Notes under the pieces: model-generated
The model's database searches: none
Told to the model about the DNA's origin: nothing
The model's input: the letters and a program-made list of their open reading frames with translations, nothing else
Made by a program: the position numbers and the translations under genes
Shown here: positions 11,182 to 21,510 of the stretch, piece after piece
Numbering within the stretch: the stretch's first letter is position 1
Layout of the letters: every line of letters begins with the position of its first letter
Origin: Mauremys mutica
Lineage: Eukaryota > Chordata > Testudines > Geoemydidae
Assembly: GCF_020497125.1 (NCBI RefSeq)
Contig: NC_059073.1
Coordinates: 15,211,225-15,275,224 of the forward strand
Direction: 5' to 3'
DNA length: 64,000 nucleotides

Positions 11182-11650
11182 GGGGTCCTTCCGCCCCGGA
11201 GCGGAAGGACCTCCCCCCACAGGTGAAGACCAGGAGCAGAAGAAGCTCCTGCGCCCGGCCCCGCAAGAGTTTTCCGGGCCCCCGGGAGCGAGTGAAGGAC
11301 ACCGCTCCAGAGGCCCCGAAAAACTCTCGTGGGGCCGGGGGCAAATTGCCCCCTTTACCCCCCCCTCTGGGCGGCCCTGAGGCCGGGGCCGGCGGAGGCG
11401 GGTACACGGGGCTGGAGCCGGGTGGCGGGGGAGGCGGGGACGTGGACGGGGTGGAGCCGGGCGGCCGGGGAGGCAGGTCCGCGGGCCTGGGGCGGGGGGG
11501 GGGAACGCGGCCGGGGCCGGGGCCGGAGCCGGGCGGCGTGGACGTGGCCGGGGCTGGAGCCGGGCGGCGCGCGGCCTGGGCCGGGGGCGGCGGGTACGCG
11601 GGGCCGGGGCCGGAGCCCAGCAGCGGGGGAGGCAGGGACACGGCTGGGGC

Positions 11651-11832
11651 AGCCCAGAGCGCTCTGATTCCCGGCCGCGGCTGGGATTTAAAGGGCTCTG
11701 GGCTCCGTACCGCGGCGGGCAGCCCAGAGCCCTCGGATTCCCGGCCGCGGCTGGGATTTAAAGGGCTCTGGGCTCCGCACCGCGGCGGGCAGCCCAGAGC
11801 CCTCGGATTCCCAGCCGCGGCTGGGATTTGAA
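11651..11832. repeat. 70-bp tandem repeat, about 2.6 copies
   Basis: Units start at 11651, 11721 and 11791, each beginning 'agcccagagc' and containing 'ccgcggctgggattt'. Copies 1 and 2 also contain 'aaagggctctgggctccg'. The units are nearly identical. Confidence 0.9.
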
Positions 11833-12288
11833 GTACCCTATTTTTATTGTTGTTTTTTTTTCAAGATCCCGATTATAGGCCGCACCCCTAATTTAAAGAC
11901 TTAAATTAGGGGAAAAAAGTGCGGCCTATACTCGGGACAATACGGTATTTGAGCATAAGCTTTCATGGGCCTGGTTTATTAAAGGAATCCGAAGAAAAAA
12001 ACCAACATCATAAAGTGAAGAATATTAATGAGTTTATAAATGAGTTAAGCCTGTTCTCTGTACTGATTCTTTCCATGCTTGTTTAATATCCCACCCACAC
12101 ATATTTTACCCATGTCACAAAATCCCAAGTATCCTGCCGAGATGTACTTTGCAGAGGGAGGGATACAAAGGTGCCCTCATTATTCTGACATTGGATGGGA
12201 TTCTAACCCTATGTATAGGGTAACATTTAGAACAAAAATAACAACCTGGGGCAACTACATGGTAAAATATGTGGAGTGGAACCATAAC

Positions 12289-12692
12289 AATAGGCTTGAT
12301 TGCAAATTAGATACCATTAACTCTGGCTTGAATAGAGACTGGGAATGGCTGAGTCATTATACTACTTGAATCTATTTCCTTATGATAACTATCCTTACAC
12401 CTCTTGTTAACTGTCTGTAATTGACCATCTTGATTATCACTACAAAAGTTTTTTTCCTGCTGATAACAAGTCATCTTAATTAATTAGCCTCTTAGAGCTG
12501 GTATGGCATCTTCTCTGTATGTATATATATACTCTTCTTATATGTTCCATTCTCTGCATCCAATGAAGTGGGCTGTAGCCCACGAAAGCTTATGCTCAAA
12601 TAAACTTGTTAGTCTCTAAGGTGCCACAAGTACTCCTGTTCTTTTTACGGATACAGACAAACACGACCGCTACTCTGAAATAGGCTTGATTG
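12289..12692 (-). mobile_element. complete turtle retroposon (SINE-like) with 14-bp target duplication
   Basis: Body at 12303-12678 (376 bp). Read on the minus strand it starts 'ttcagagtagcggtcgtgtt' and passes through 'aggagtacttgtggcacc' and 'gtgggctacagcccac' to a variable 3' region. The identical flank AATAGGCTTGATTG occurs at 12289-12302 and 12679-12692. It shares its 5' half with the copies at 8373, 10038 and 50196. Confidence 0.9.
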
Positions 12693-12930
12693 TAACTTTG
12701 CCCCAGGGGTGAGGCATAGACACACCAGCACAGGAGCAGAGATCGAATTCCTCCTCCTTTTCCTTGGGGGAAGAATAAGTTACTTTACCCCACTTTGTGG
12801 AGCAGCTTATTCCCTCATTGTGTTCCTAGCCAGCTGGCCTGAGGAGGGAGCAAGGGCAGAGCCAAAATTCCTTCCATGCCCCACCCTTTCTCCATCAAGC
12901 CCTGCTCGCCTTCACCCCCTTTCGATGAAA

Positions 12931-13457
12931 TATCGGGATCCTGGGTGAAAATAGGCAGGACTAGTGTCAGGAGCTCGGGAGTCAGGAACTGAAGCCAGGG
13001 GTCAGAGCCAGCGTCAGAAGCAAGAGTCAGGCTGGGGGTCAAAGCTGGAGTCTGAATCAGGAGTAAAGCCAAGGGTGCGAGCCAGAGTCAGGAATTATGC
13101 TGAGAGTCAATATCAGGGTCACTGTTGGGATGCCAGGGGTTGATCGGGAGTCAGGATCCAAGTCTGAATCAAGATCAATACCAGGAATTCAAAGGCAGAG
13201 AAGCAGGGCAGTTATGACAGCTAGCCAGGGATTCACACTGTTGCCTGGACACTTCCTGGTATGCTCCATGGGCTTATAGGATCAAGGAGCCAATCAGGGA
13301 TTGCTAAAACAGCTGTCAGTTGGATCACTGGAGGTAGAACCTCCAACCGCTGCAAATCGTACATCACAGGGAGCGGTCAGATTACAGCTTCCATTGAGTG
13401 GCAATGTGAGGATGTCAGTTGCCTGGTAACCCTGAAGGCCCAGGTTTAAGTCATGCA
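12931..13457 (-). repeat. Ty3/gypsy 3' LTR
   Basis: Aligns from end to end with 19211-19725: shared 'gatcctggg', 'aggcaggactagtg', 'ggcagctagc/acagctagcc' region and 'ttgcctggacacttcctgg'. Its outer end 'tatcgggatcc' corresponds to 'tgtcaggatcc' in the partner, so the terminal TG has decayed. Characteristic 'gtcag' and 'agtca' words recur through it. Confidence 0.85.
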
Positions 13458-13978
13458 GATCCTTTTCACACACATATCCACACCCCATAGGGACAACGCC
13501 CTGCCAGGCTGGGGTGTCCGGGTGAACTGCATGGAAGGCCTCCATGAGGTTGGGTGCGTGTACCTGGGACACCAGCTCCCACAATCACTCTTTGGGGCCA
13601 TAGACTTCCCAATTAGTGAAACACCAGAGCAAGCCGTGTTTCATTTCAGAGTCCAGTATTATATTTGTCATGACCCTGCACTACACTAAAAGGAGAGGTG
13701 GCTGTGTTCAGCATGCAAAAGGACTGTTGACATCTGGCTTCAATAGAGACACGTGAAATACTCGGTGTACTCTGAAGGATCTGGGTACTCAGAGCCAAAC
13801 GATCACAGGGTTGATTGGTTATGGGCCATGGTACTGGAGTTCCAGTTTGCAACAGGGCTGGTCCATGCAGAGGTGTTGTGCTGGCACCCGCACTTTCTGC
13901 TCCTCAGCAAACGCTGGGCCTTCCTGATGCTGATGGTCAATGTGTCGTTCATAGTCCTTTTGAGTTTTCAAGATGTGT

Positions 13979-14625
13979 TTAAAGTTCCTTCTGCATCTTG
14001 TGGATCTGCTGGACCCAGTCGGCAGCTGTGGGGTTTGTAGATGTGATGGGCACTTCTGGGTGGAGACAGGGATAGAACAGAAAGTTCTCATAAAAAGGAC
14101 TTTGCCTGGTGGACACATGGTCAGTTTTGTTGTAGAACTCTGCTCGGTAATTCATGAAGTATCTCAGGTATTGCTCCAAAACCTGATTTACTCTCACATA
14201 GGTCATCAGTTTGTGAATGATAACCAGAGGACGTATAGGCATGGACCTCCCACAAATGTAGAATTACCACAAAACTGTGATATCAGTTTTGCTCGTTGGT
14301 TGGATGTGATCAGTTTGGGGAGTCCATAAAGCCGGATGATGTGTGTCATCAGGAGCTGGGCCATTTTGTCTATGGAGGCAGATGTACAACAGGGGGTGAA
14401 CTGGGCCATTTTACTTAGCTGATTTCTGCAGTGAGGATGACTGTGTGCCTGTCAGACATGGGAAACTTGTCCATAAAATCCAGGGTAATGGCCACCCAGA
14501 GTTCAGCTGAAGTTTCTGAAGGCATTAGAGTGCTGTGGACCTCAGTGGGCAGTTTCTTGTTGCAAGTGCGTAGCTCAGAGGAGCCGAGATAGGAATGGAC
14601 CATTACATGCACCTGGGGCTACCAG
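13979..14625 (-). pseudogene. Ty3/gypsy integrase remnant
   Basis: The minus strand reads in successive frames through a WVAITLDFMDKFP segment (first catalytic Asp context) at about 14500, then ILTAEIS, then the HIIRLYGLPKLITS segment typical of the integrase core near 14300, and a C-terminal part to about 13980. Frame changes and stops separate the pieces. Upstream at about 14620-14840 lies a decayed zinc-binding-type segment (WDGFLYNKSCL). Described only as a broken remnant. Confidence 0.8.
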
Positions 14626-15124
14626 AAGGATCTGGCAACAAAGAGATGAGTCTTGAGGTGGCTGAAGTGGCCAGGTTGTGGTGCATCAAGGCAGAGCCAC
14701 AGCATCTGCCATTGAGGATGTCCTGTGGAATGTGTAAACAGCTCTTGTTGTACAGGAAGCCATCCCAAACCTGCTGTTGTCTCTTATTTACTGCCTCAAG
14801 GCTCCTGGAAAGGGCCTTCTCCTTTTTTAGCTGAACCAATTACAGACAGGAGGTCTTGGGGAATGGTGGCATCCAGGAAATTATGGGGCTTGAGGAGGAA
14901 CGGCTCCATGTGGGCATGGGTGTGGCTGGCAAGGCATTCGCCTTTTTGCAGCAAGGCCTTGGTGATGGTAAAAAATCTGTGAGGAACAAAGTACATCAAA
15001 GGTGTCTTTGGTTCAGCGCCTTTGCCCTGTGGAGATACGCTACATGATCTTTGTATACCTGTTTTTTTTTCTCCTTCCTCTGCATCATGGGGCACAGGTC
15101 TCTTACAGGTTTAAATTATTGTAA

Positions 15125-15297
15125 ATGGTGGATTCTCTGTAACTTGAAGTCTTTAAATCATTATTTCAGGACTTCAGTAACTGAGCCAGAGGTTGGAGTC
15201 TATTAAAGGAGGGGTGGGTGAGGTTCTGTGGCCTACAATGTGTCAGAGGTCAGACTAGATGATCATAATGGTCCCTTTTGACCTTAAAGTCTATGGG
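15125..15297 (+). mobile_element. CR1 3' tail fragment inserted in the gypsy element
   Basis: 'ggtggattctctgtaactt...gtgaggttctgtggcc...cagactagatgatcataatgg...ttaaagtctatg' is a CR1 3' end of a different subfamily from the copies at 3732 and 46405. It lies between the gypsy RNase H and integrase-proximal regions. Confidence 0.8.
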
Positions 15298-15990
15298 TGT
15301 GTAGCCTATAGAGAGAATGCTTGCTTATGTTATATAGAAATGTAAGTAGGCCCAAAAATCTATTTCCTAAAAGTAGGTTTAACAATAGTCAAGCGAGGCC
15401 TAATAAAATATGAATGAAGTGAGACAATTCAGAGGCAAGTTTTAGATAAGTTAGGGCATCACCCCAGCTCATGTTGTAAACATGTTTTGGTCCTAACTGG
15501 TTTTTACAAGTGTTTCAGATAAAATGTTAATGTTTTGGAAAATGCTGTCTGTATTCATAGTTATTGGGATGGCATTTATGCAGATGGTAATGCACACGAT
15601 GCTTAATGTTAAATAGGCAATGAGAAAGTAGAAAATATTTAATTATGGTAGCAGAAATCCACACATGGTAAAAATTGGATTTAATGTTAATTAACTAAAG
15701 GGCGTTATCATAATTAATTATAAAAAGGGTACTATGCTGATTTTAGATAGGTGCACCCATCCACCATTAAGACACCATTGGAGAAAGGATTATACCATTT
15801 TTCTCAGTCAGGGGCTGATCATCATTCATTTTAGAATGTGAGTATAAATGCAGTGTATGGTTATGTTGTGATGCCTGTTTGCTTAACTAACTTCTGTATA
15901 TTAAATAAAATCATTAATGTTATCACTTATTGTGTCATTCACAGTCCTCCACTAAATTAAATGATTTGTAACTGCCCTGGAGATTGACAC
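15298..15990. other. possible LTR-like insertion of uncertain type
   Basis: AT-rich segment directly after the CR1 tail that is not part of the gypsy coding order. It has a TATA-like 'agtataaatg' (about 15841), an AATAAA signal (about 15903) and a start and end resembling TGTGTAG and TTCACA, as in an LTR. No target duplication could be matched, so the class and limits are tentative. Confidence 0.35.
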
Positions 15991-16143
15991 CCTAAAAAGT
16001 TCAGTTTGGTTTTATTCTTTATTTTTAAATTACTAATTGGGAATGCATAAATCAAAAGTTACGTGGGCACCTTCAAGGTGGTGTCATCTTTTCTCAAAGG
16101 CAGCTGTGACTGCTAGATGCTCCTTATATAAAATCTCATAATT

Positions 16144-16491
16144 TTGTTCTCCCAGAGTGATTTTCAGGGATTAATAGGCACAGGGGAGCAGGTGCTATTG
16201 GGGGTCACATCTTTGGGAAAGTATTGCCCCAATTGTTCCATTAGATTCATCAGTCTTGATGACAAAGGCCCACATGAGGTCAGGATGGATCAGGACTGGA
16301 GCACAAGTGAAGGCCCTATTGAATTTATTGAACGCTCATTGAGCCTCTCAAGACCAGGTGAAGGCGGTATGTTTGGGGAGGAGTTCTGTCAGTGGGGCTG
16401 TTCATTCCGAGAACCCAAGAATGAAGCGCCTATAAAAATAAGTGAACCCCAGGAAGTGTTGCAGCTCCTTGATGTTCCAGTGGCCTGCCCA
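16144..16491 (-). pseudogene. Ty3/gypsy RNase H remnant
   Basis: The minus strand contains a FNKFNRAFTCAPVLIHPDL segment and an IGAILSQR motif (about 16200-16350), the RNase H start expected downstream of the reverse transcriptase. Stops interrupt it. The part linking it to the reverse transcriptase is split by the hAT insertion at 16492. Confidence 0.75.
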
Positions 16492-17048
16492 GGGCCGGCT
16501 CCAGGCACCAGCTGAGCAAGCTCATGCTTGGGGTGGCAGATTCCAAGGGGCGGCATTCCGGCCGCCCGTTTTTTTCCTTTTTCTTTTTGGCTCCCTGCCC
16601 CCCTGTAGGGTGCGGCGGCGCGGAGGAGGGGAGAGCCCTGCAGCAAACTTGGCAGAGCAGCCCGCGTCCTTCCCTCCCCGCCGACCGGCAGAGCCCTCCT
16701 GGCAGGCGGCGTGGCAGGTGGGGCCGCGTGGCGAGCGCCCTGCTGAAGCCCTGGTGGCCCCCCGTCTCTCTCTCTCCCCACTCCTTCCCCCTTCCCCTCT
16801 CCTTTCCCCCCACTAGACCGGGCGCGCACTCCGCTGCACATCTGCAACACAGGGAGTCCCCCTGCACCCTGGCTCTGGCCGCCCGGCAGGTTTTTTTTTT
16901 TTTGTTCCTTCTTTGCTGCTCCGGCCGCCCCACGGGTTTTTTTTTTCTTTTCTCCTGCTTTGCCACTCCAGTTGCCCCGCTTTTTATTTATTTATTTATT
17001 TTTGGCTTGGGGTGGCAGAAAAGCCAGAGCCAGACCTGGGCCTGCCCA
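16484..17048. mobile_element. hAT element inserted in the gypsy RT/RNase H junction
   Basis: Body about 16492-17040, bounded by the identical octamer CCTGCCCA (16484-16491 and 17041-17048). The left end reads 'gggccggctccagg' and is related to the element at 43415. The interior is C/T-rich with poly-T and TTTA runs (16890-17000). Removing it restores gypsy-like sequence across the site. The exact ends are ambiguous by 1-2 bp because the target resembles the terminal repeat. Confidence 0.75.
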
Positions 17049-17830
17049 GCTCCGAACAGCATCGACCTTCCCAGGGTCCATCCTGAGGCCCTCCAGGGAC
17101 AAGATGTCATGCAAATACTGCACAGAGTGCTGATTGAAACTGCATTTCTTGAGTTTTACAAATAGGCCATGTTGTTGGAGCTGATCCAGGACTGACCAGA
17201 CATGTTGAATGTGCTACTCAAAGCTTTCTGAGAAGATGAGTCTATCTTTGAGATAGACTCTGATATATTGGTCTAGGATGGCCTGAAATATCTTGTTCAC
17301 AAAGTTCTGGAATATTGCTGGGGCATTCGTAAGACCAAATAGCATTACCAAATATTCATAGTGACTATACCAGTTCCAAAGGCCGTTTCCCACTCATTCT
17401 CTGCATGAATCTGTACCAGGTTGTAGTCTCCTCTTAGGTCAAACTTGGTAAATACCTGGGCTGATTGTATGTGGTCTAACAATTCTGTCATGAGTGGGAG
17501 CGGGTAACAATTTCTGATGGTTACCTGGTTGAGGGCCTAGTAATACACATGTAAGTGCAGGACCAATCATTCTTTTAACTAAAAGAACCAGAGCCATGGC
17601 AGGGGAGGTGGAAGGATGGATAAAATCCCTTGGCCATGTTAACCTGGATCACAAGGTGTCCAGTTCCAGCTTTGATGTAGCATAGATGCAGCCAAAAGTT
17701 ATCTTAGCCCCAGGTTGCAGCTCAGTCAGATAATCATAATCATGGTGTAGTGGTAGGATGTCCACTTATTTTTATTTTTTCCTCAAAAATATCTGTGTAG
17801 TCATGGTACTTGGCGGGAAAAGCAAGAGCC
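17049..17830 (-). pseudogene. Ty3/gypsy reverse transcriptase remnant
   Basis: Translation of the minus strand across several frames gives a chain of segments in gypsy RT order: a proximal FGCIY-like piece (about 17690), the fingers/palm pieces near 17400-17600, the palm region near 17340 and a C-terminal thumb-like part to 17160. Multiple stops make it non-functional. Recognition is from family order, not from any intact frame. Confidence 0.75.
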
Positions 17831-18575
17831 AGCTCCGACAGTGGTCCCAGCTTGGCCACACCCTGGACCGGAGGGCACCTCGGCAGCAACTTGGACTTGT
17901 GTCTTGAAGCCAGGATTTGTCCAGTGGTGCGTGCAAACAGACTTGCTGACAGAATTTAGAGAGGAAACTGACATTCTGCTCCCACCAGAGGATGTGTGGG
18001 TCATGAGCGACCAGCCATGAGACTTCGAGAATTATGGGGAAGTGGGATGAGCGGATCATATGGTTTCTCAGTAGTCCTCGATAATAACTTCCAGAGGCAC
18101 TGTTTCGATTGTTAACAGATTGAGGACAGGAGTGAGCCATCTATAGTCAGTTTTTTGCTGAACTAGGATGGCCAAGGGTTGTGCTGTATCGGCATCTATA
18201 AAATTGTCCACAGCTCTGGAGTACATGAGCACTCACTGATGGGGAATTCACTGGGGCTTCCCTAGGATGTGCAGGCAAACTTCGACTTGCAGGGGAGGTG
18301 GGGGCTTGCTGTACCTTCGATGTGCTCCATGAGAAGTGGGGGGCATCAGGAGACTAATTACAAATCCTAGTTTTGCCTGGTCTGTGGGGTAGAACCAGGG
18401 TCAGAACAGGAACAGCAGATAACATTGGTGGAGGAAACCCCTAAATGTTTGGCAGTCTCCATTGCAACAAGGAGTATTCATCATGTAGCCAGGTAGGCTA
18501 CACCATTTTTGTTCAGAACATGAGGTGTTCCCTTTTGGGGGCTGTCAACCCATTCAGTTGTATTTAGTGCCCTTT

Positions 18576-19128
18576 GGGTCTGTCATAACTATAAAGGGAA
18601 GGGTAACAACCCTCCTGTATACAATACTATAAAATCCCTCCTGGCCAGAGGCACCAAAATCCTTTTACCTGTAAAGGGTTAAGAAGCTCAGGGCTGACAC
18701 CTGACCCAAAGGATCAATAAGGGGACAAGATACTTTCAAATGGGAGGGGGAGAGGCTTTCGTTTGTGCTCTTTGTTTTGGTGGTGTTTGCTCTTGGGACT
18801 GAGAGGGACCGGACATCAATCCATGTTCTCCAAATCTTTCTGAACAAGTCTCTCATATTTGGTTTGAGTCTTTGATCACTTTGTAACCAATTGGTTAGGA
18901 TATTATTCCTCCAGCCTCCTCAGGAAAGGGGGTGTAAGGGTTTGGGGGGATATTTTGGGAGAAGAGGAACTCCAAGTGGTCCTTCCCCTGTTTTTTGTTA
19001 AATCACTTGGTGGTGGCAGAGTACCAGGTTTTAACCTAAGCTGGTAGAAATAAGCTTAGGGGGCTTTCATGCAGGTCCCCACATCTGTACCCTAGAGTTC
19101 AGAGTGGGGAAGGAACCCTGACAGGGTC
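18576..19128. mobile_element. solo LTR (543 bp) with 5-bp target duplication
   Basis: The element at 18581-19123 begins TGTCATAACTATAAAGG and ends ACCCTGACA (TG...CA). It is flanked on both sides by GGGTC (18576-18580 and 19124-19128). The flanks join into gypsy sequence, so it inserted into the gypsy element. No internal retroviral sequence accompanies it. Confidence 0.9.
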
Positions 19129-19210
19129 ATGCTGGCTAGGGAGTGGCTTCCTGATGCCATGTCCCCACAGGGCCAACCTTCTTCATGGGTTACGAGGAGT
19201 CCAGGCAAAC

Positions 19211-19725
19211 TGTCAGGATCCTGGGCAAAGGTAGGCAGGACTAGTGGCAGGAGCTTGGGAGCCAGGAACCAAAGCCAAGGGTCAGAGCTTGTTGGAGTCA
19301 AGTGCAGAGTCCAAGTCAGGAGGAAAGCTGAGGGCTAGAGCCAGAGATGGGGTCAGGAATGGAGCTCAAGGTCAGTACCAGGTATCAGGGTCAGTGTTTG
19401 AGTTTTGGGAGTCAATCAGCTGTCAAGATCCAAGTCAGAGCTGAGGTCAGCCCCAGGCGTTCAGAGGCAGAAAAGCATGGTAATCATGGCAGCTAGCTAG
19501 GGATTCACATTGTTGCCTGGACACTTCCTGGTGTGCCCCAGGGGCTTCTACAGAATCAAGGAGCCACTAAGAGGTCGTTAAGACAACTGTCAGTCGGATC
19601 AATCGAGTCAGAACTTCCCGTGGCCTGCAACCTCTGCAGATTGTGTGTTGCAGCCAGGGGCTAAATTACAGCATGAGGATGCTATTTACCCAGTAGCCCT
19701 GAAAGCCCAGGTTCAAATCCTGTCA
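19211..19725 (-). repeat. Ty3/gypsy 5' LTR
   Basis: Partner of 12931-13457. In plus orientation it starts TGTCAGGATCC and ends AATCCTGTCA. On its inner side the minus strand reads 'tggactcctcgtaaccc', a plausible primer-binding site because it starts TGG. Many substitutions separate the two LTRs, so the insertion is old. Confidence 0.85.
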
Positions 19726-20614
19726 ATCCTCACATGAAGTCACAATCTGAGCAGGACTAAATGTGAGTGGGGAGGAATAAGGGATGTTTCCTTCCCTGCA
19801 CAGTTTAAAAAGGGCTGGGTCAATCTAGTGCAGAGAGACTAATAGGCATGTTGTGTGGAACATAATTTGCTTCAGGTTGGGGATCATAATTAGATTTCTC
19901 GGAGGAGACCATATTTTTCACACATTTCAGCATTTTCACTGCTGGGCTTTGCTGCTGCGTCCGATCTATAGGAAAGATGTTTGTTGTTATTTAAGGGTTC
20001 CCTTCCCCCACCCACTGGAAACGATTGGCTTAGGCAAACTAGTCATTGTTAAGACAACTAATCATAGGCTTTTCTGATGATGTCGTATATCTAGGTTTTC
20101 TGATTTTAGGTTTGAACTGATAAACGCCAATAAAACGCCCTTGGTACACACACAAAGAAATTGGTGTTTTATCCAATAAACTCCAGAACTGGTTATTCAG
20201 TTTGTGTTGACTTCGCCCCTTTCTCACAGCTGTTTGTTTATGTAGGGGATGGCACTGCTCCCTAGCTTGTTTACATGGAGCAGTAATGCAGATTGGGGGG
20301 GAGGGGGGTTGATTTCTAAATAACGTTGCACATTAATTGGTCCGTGTAGGCCTTGTCCGTGTGCAATAATGGTTCCCTAGTGTGTTTTAACATAGTGATG
20401 TTTGGAGCAGTATATCACATATGTACTAAGAGACAGCCCTGAAAAAAAACAATGTATGGATATCTACATAGAACTCAAAAATTGTTAAAAATGAACCCTG
20501 AAAAGTGAAATGAATATACCCTGAAAAACACAAGCCCTCGTTATTGCCTATTAGAAACATCTAGAGTTACAGAGCACTGGGATATGTGATGTGTTGGTGT
20601 TGGTTATATTATAC
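19726..20614. other. intronic stretch, nothing recognised
   Basis: No exon, RNA gene or named repeat seen. A short G-rich run lies at about 20294-20310. Confidence 0.5.
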
Positions 20615-21264
20615 AGGGGTGTGACACTGCAGGACATCTCAAGGAATTAGCTTTTTCCAACACAAAGCGCCCTCTGCAGGCCAGTGTCCTGCTGCCGCTG
20701 GCCCCCGTGTCCCTCCAGGACCCCGGTGCCCTTTTACCTGGGGTGCTGCCCCTCCAGGCAATACCCCACAGATCTGGGCCCCCCCGGAGAACCTCCACCC
20801 TCTATCCCCACCTTGCCTCAGCCTATGGGCTATTGCCAGTCACCATATAGTCCCCGCTCACTGGGGCCGACTGCAGTCTGTATAAGCCAGTCATCATAGG
20901 CAAGGGAGGTTTTGACCTGCTGCCTTTCCCTGCAACACAGTACCTCCAGGGGCCTTGTCCAAGGCCCTGCAGCCTGGGGAGTTGCTGGCCTGGAGCTCCC
21001 CAGCGCCTCTGGCCTTTCCCCAGCCCTGCTTCACTCCAGTACCCTTTAGCACTCAGGCAGCTAGGTCCATCTCCCTCCTCAGCTAGAGGGAGACTACTTG
21101 CTCCTGGTCCCCTGCCCTCTTATAAGGGCCAGCTGGGCCCTTATTAAGCCAGCTACAGCTGTGGCTGCTTTCCTAATCAGCCCAGCTTTCAGAGCTGCAG
21201 CCCTCTCCAGGGCTGCTTGTACCCTGCCAGGGCCGGAGCGGGGTGATCACCCCACTACAAGGGG
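20615..21264. mobile_element. solo LTR (640 bp) with 5-bp target duplication
   Basis: The body at 20620-21259 begins TGTGACACTGCAGGAC and ends CACCCCACTACA. The identical flank AGGGG is at 20615-20619 and 21260-21264. It is C-rich, with a TATA-like 'gtataagcc' near 20880 and 'cttataag' near 21118. No internal region is attached. Confidence 0.88.
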
Positions 21265-21274
21265 AAAGGAGATG

Positions 21275-21510
21275 GTGTGTGGTTCAAGCACTGACCTGGG
21301 ACACGGGAGAAGGGTAGAAATCACTTCCGAGCTCTGCAGCAGACTTCCTGTGTGATTTTAGACAAGTCATTCAATCTCCCTGTGTTTCCTTGCGCTGCCT
21401 AGACTGGCATTGCAAACCCTTCCCAACCTCACAGAAGTGCCGTGAGAATTAATTCGTGTGAGGGTGAGACACTGTGACAATGGAGACCGCATAAGCACTT
21501 GCACAGACTA
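21275..21510 (+). repeat. MIR (CORE-SINE) remnant
   Basis: The core 'ctctgcagcagacttcctgtgt' is followed by 'agacaagtcattcaatctcc' and a 3' part with 'ccgtgagaattaatt'. Immediately downstream of the solo LTR. Confidence 0.7.

Larger units (their letters stand above)
10081..11945. mobile_element. 1.87-kb GC-rich non-autonomous DNA transposon with TA target duplication
   Basis: Terminal inverted repeats of 22 bp with one mismatch: the left starts CCGTATTGTTCCGAG and the right, read inward, starts CCGTATTGTCCCGAG. TA dinucleotides lie on both sides, as in Tc1/mariner-type elements. The interior holds an AT-rich part, a C-rich core (about 10450-10775), a CpG-dense block with long palindromes (10780-11640) and a 70-bp tandem repeat. 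No transposase is recognisable. The open frames here, up to 293 codons, are low-complexity Pro/Arg/Gly strings produced by the base composition. Confidence 0.85.
10025..11983 (-). mobile_element. short turtle SINE split by a DNA transposon
   Basis: SINE pieces at 10038-10080 ('aacaggagtacttgtgg...agactaacacattta') and 11946-11970 ('tatttgagcataagctttc') are contiguous in the intact copy at 12303. The outer flanks are an identical 13-bp duplication CTGGTTTATTAAA (10025-10037 and 11971-11983). This shows a SINE insertion first and a later transposon insertion at a TA inside it. Confidence 0.85.
12931..19725 (-). mobile_element. decayed Ty3/gypsy LTR retrotransposon, antisense, with nested insertions
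   Basis: Two homologous LTRs (12931-13457 and 19211-19725) bracket minus-strand remnants in Ty3/gypsy order. From the right these are a protease-like region (about 18250), reverse transcriptase, RNase H and integrase. Stops and frameshifts throughout show it is dead. Later insertions inside it are a CR1 tail (15125-15297), possibly an LTR-like segment after that, a hAT (16492-17040) and a solo LTR (18581-19123). No clear target duplication was found at the outer ends. Confidence 0.85.

Noticed and set aside
10780..11640. CpG-island promoter for FAM135B
   Set aside because: It is about 15 kb upstream of an internal exon, inside a mobile element. No first exon or start codon of the gene follows it.
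10760..11641. A 293-codon minus-strand reading frame rich in Pro, Arg and Gly
   Set aside because: It lies wholly inside the TA-flanked transposon's CpG-rich block, has no domain, and exists in several frames at once because stop codons are rare in GC-rich DNA.
13294..13584. Possible host gene on the minus strand at the edge of the gypsy element
   Set aside because: It straddles the 3' LTR and the adjacent internal region and is explained by the retrotransposon.
16389..17165. Frames of 120-213 codons around a C/T-rich region
   Set aside because: They cross the borders of a hAT and the gypsy remnant and contain poly-T translation runs. Not genes.
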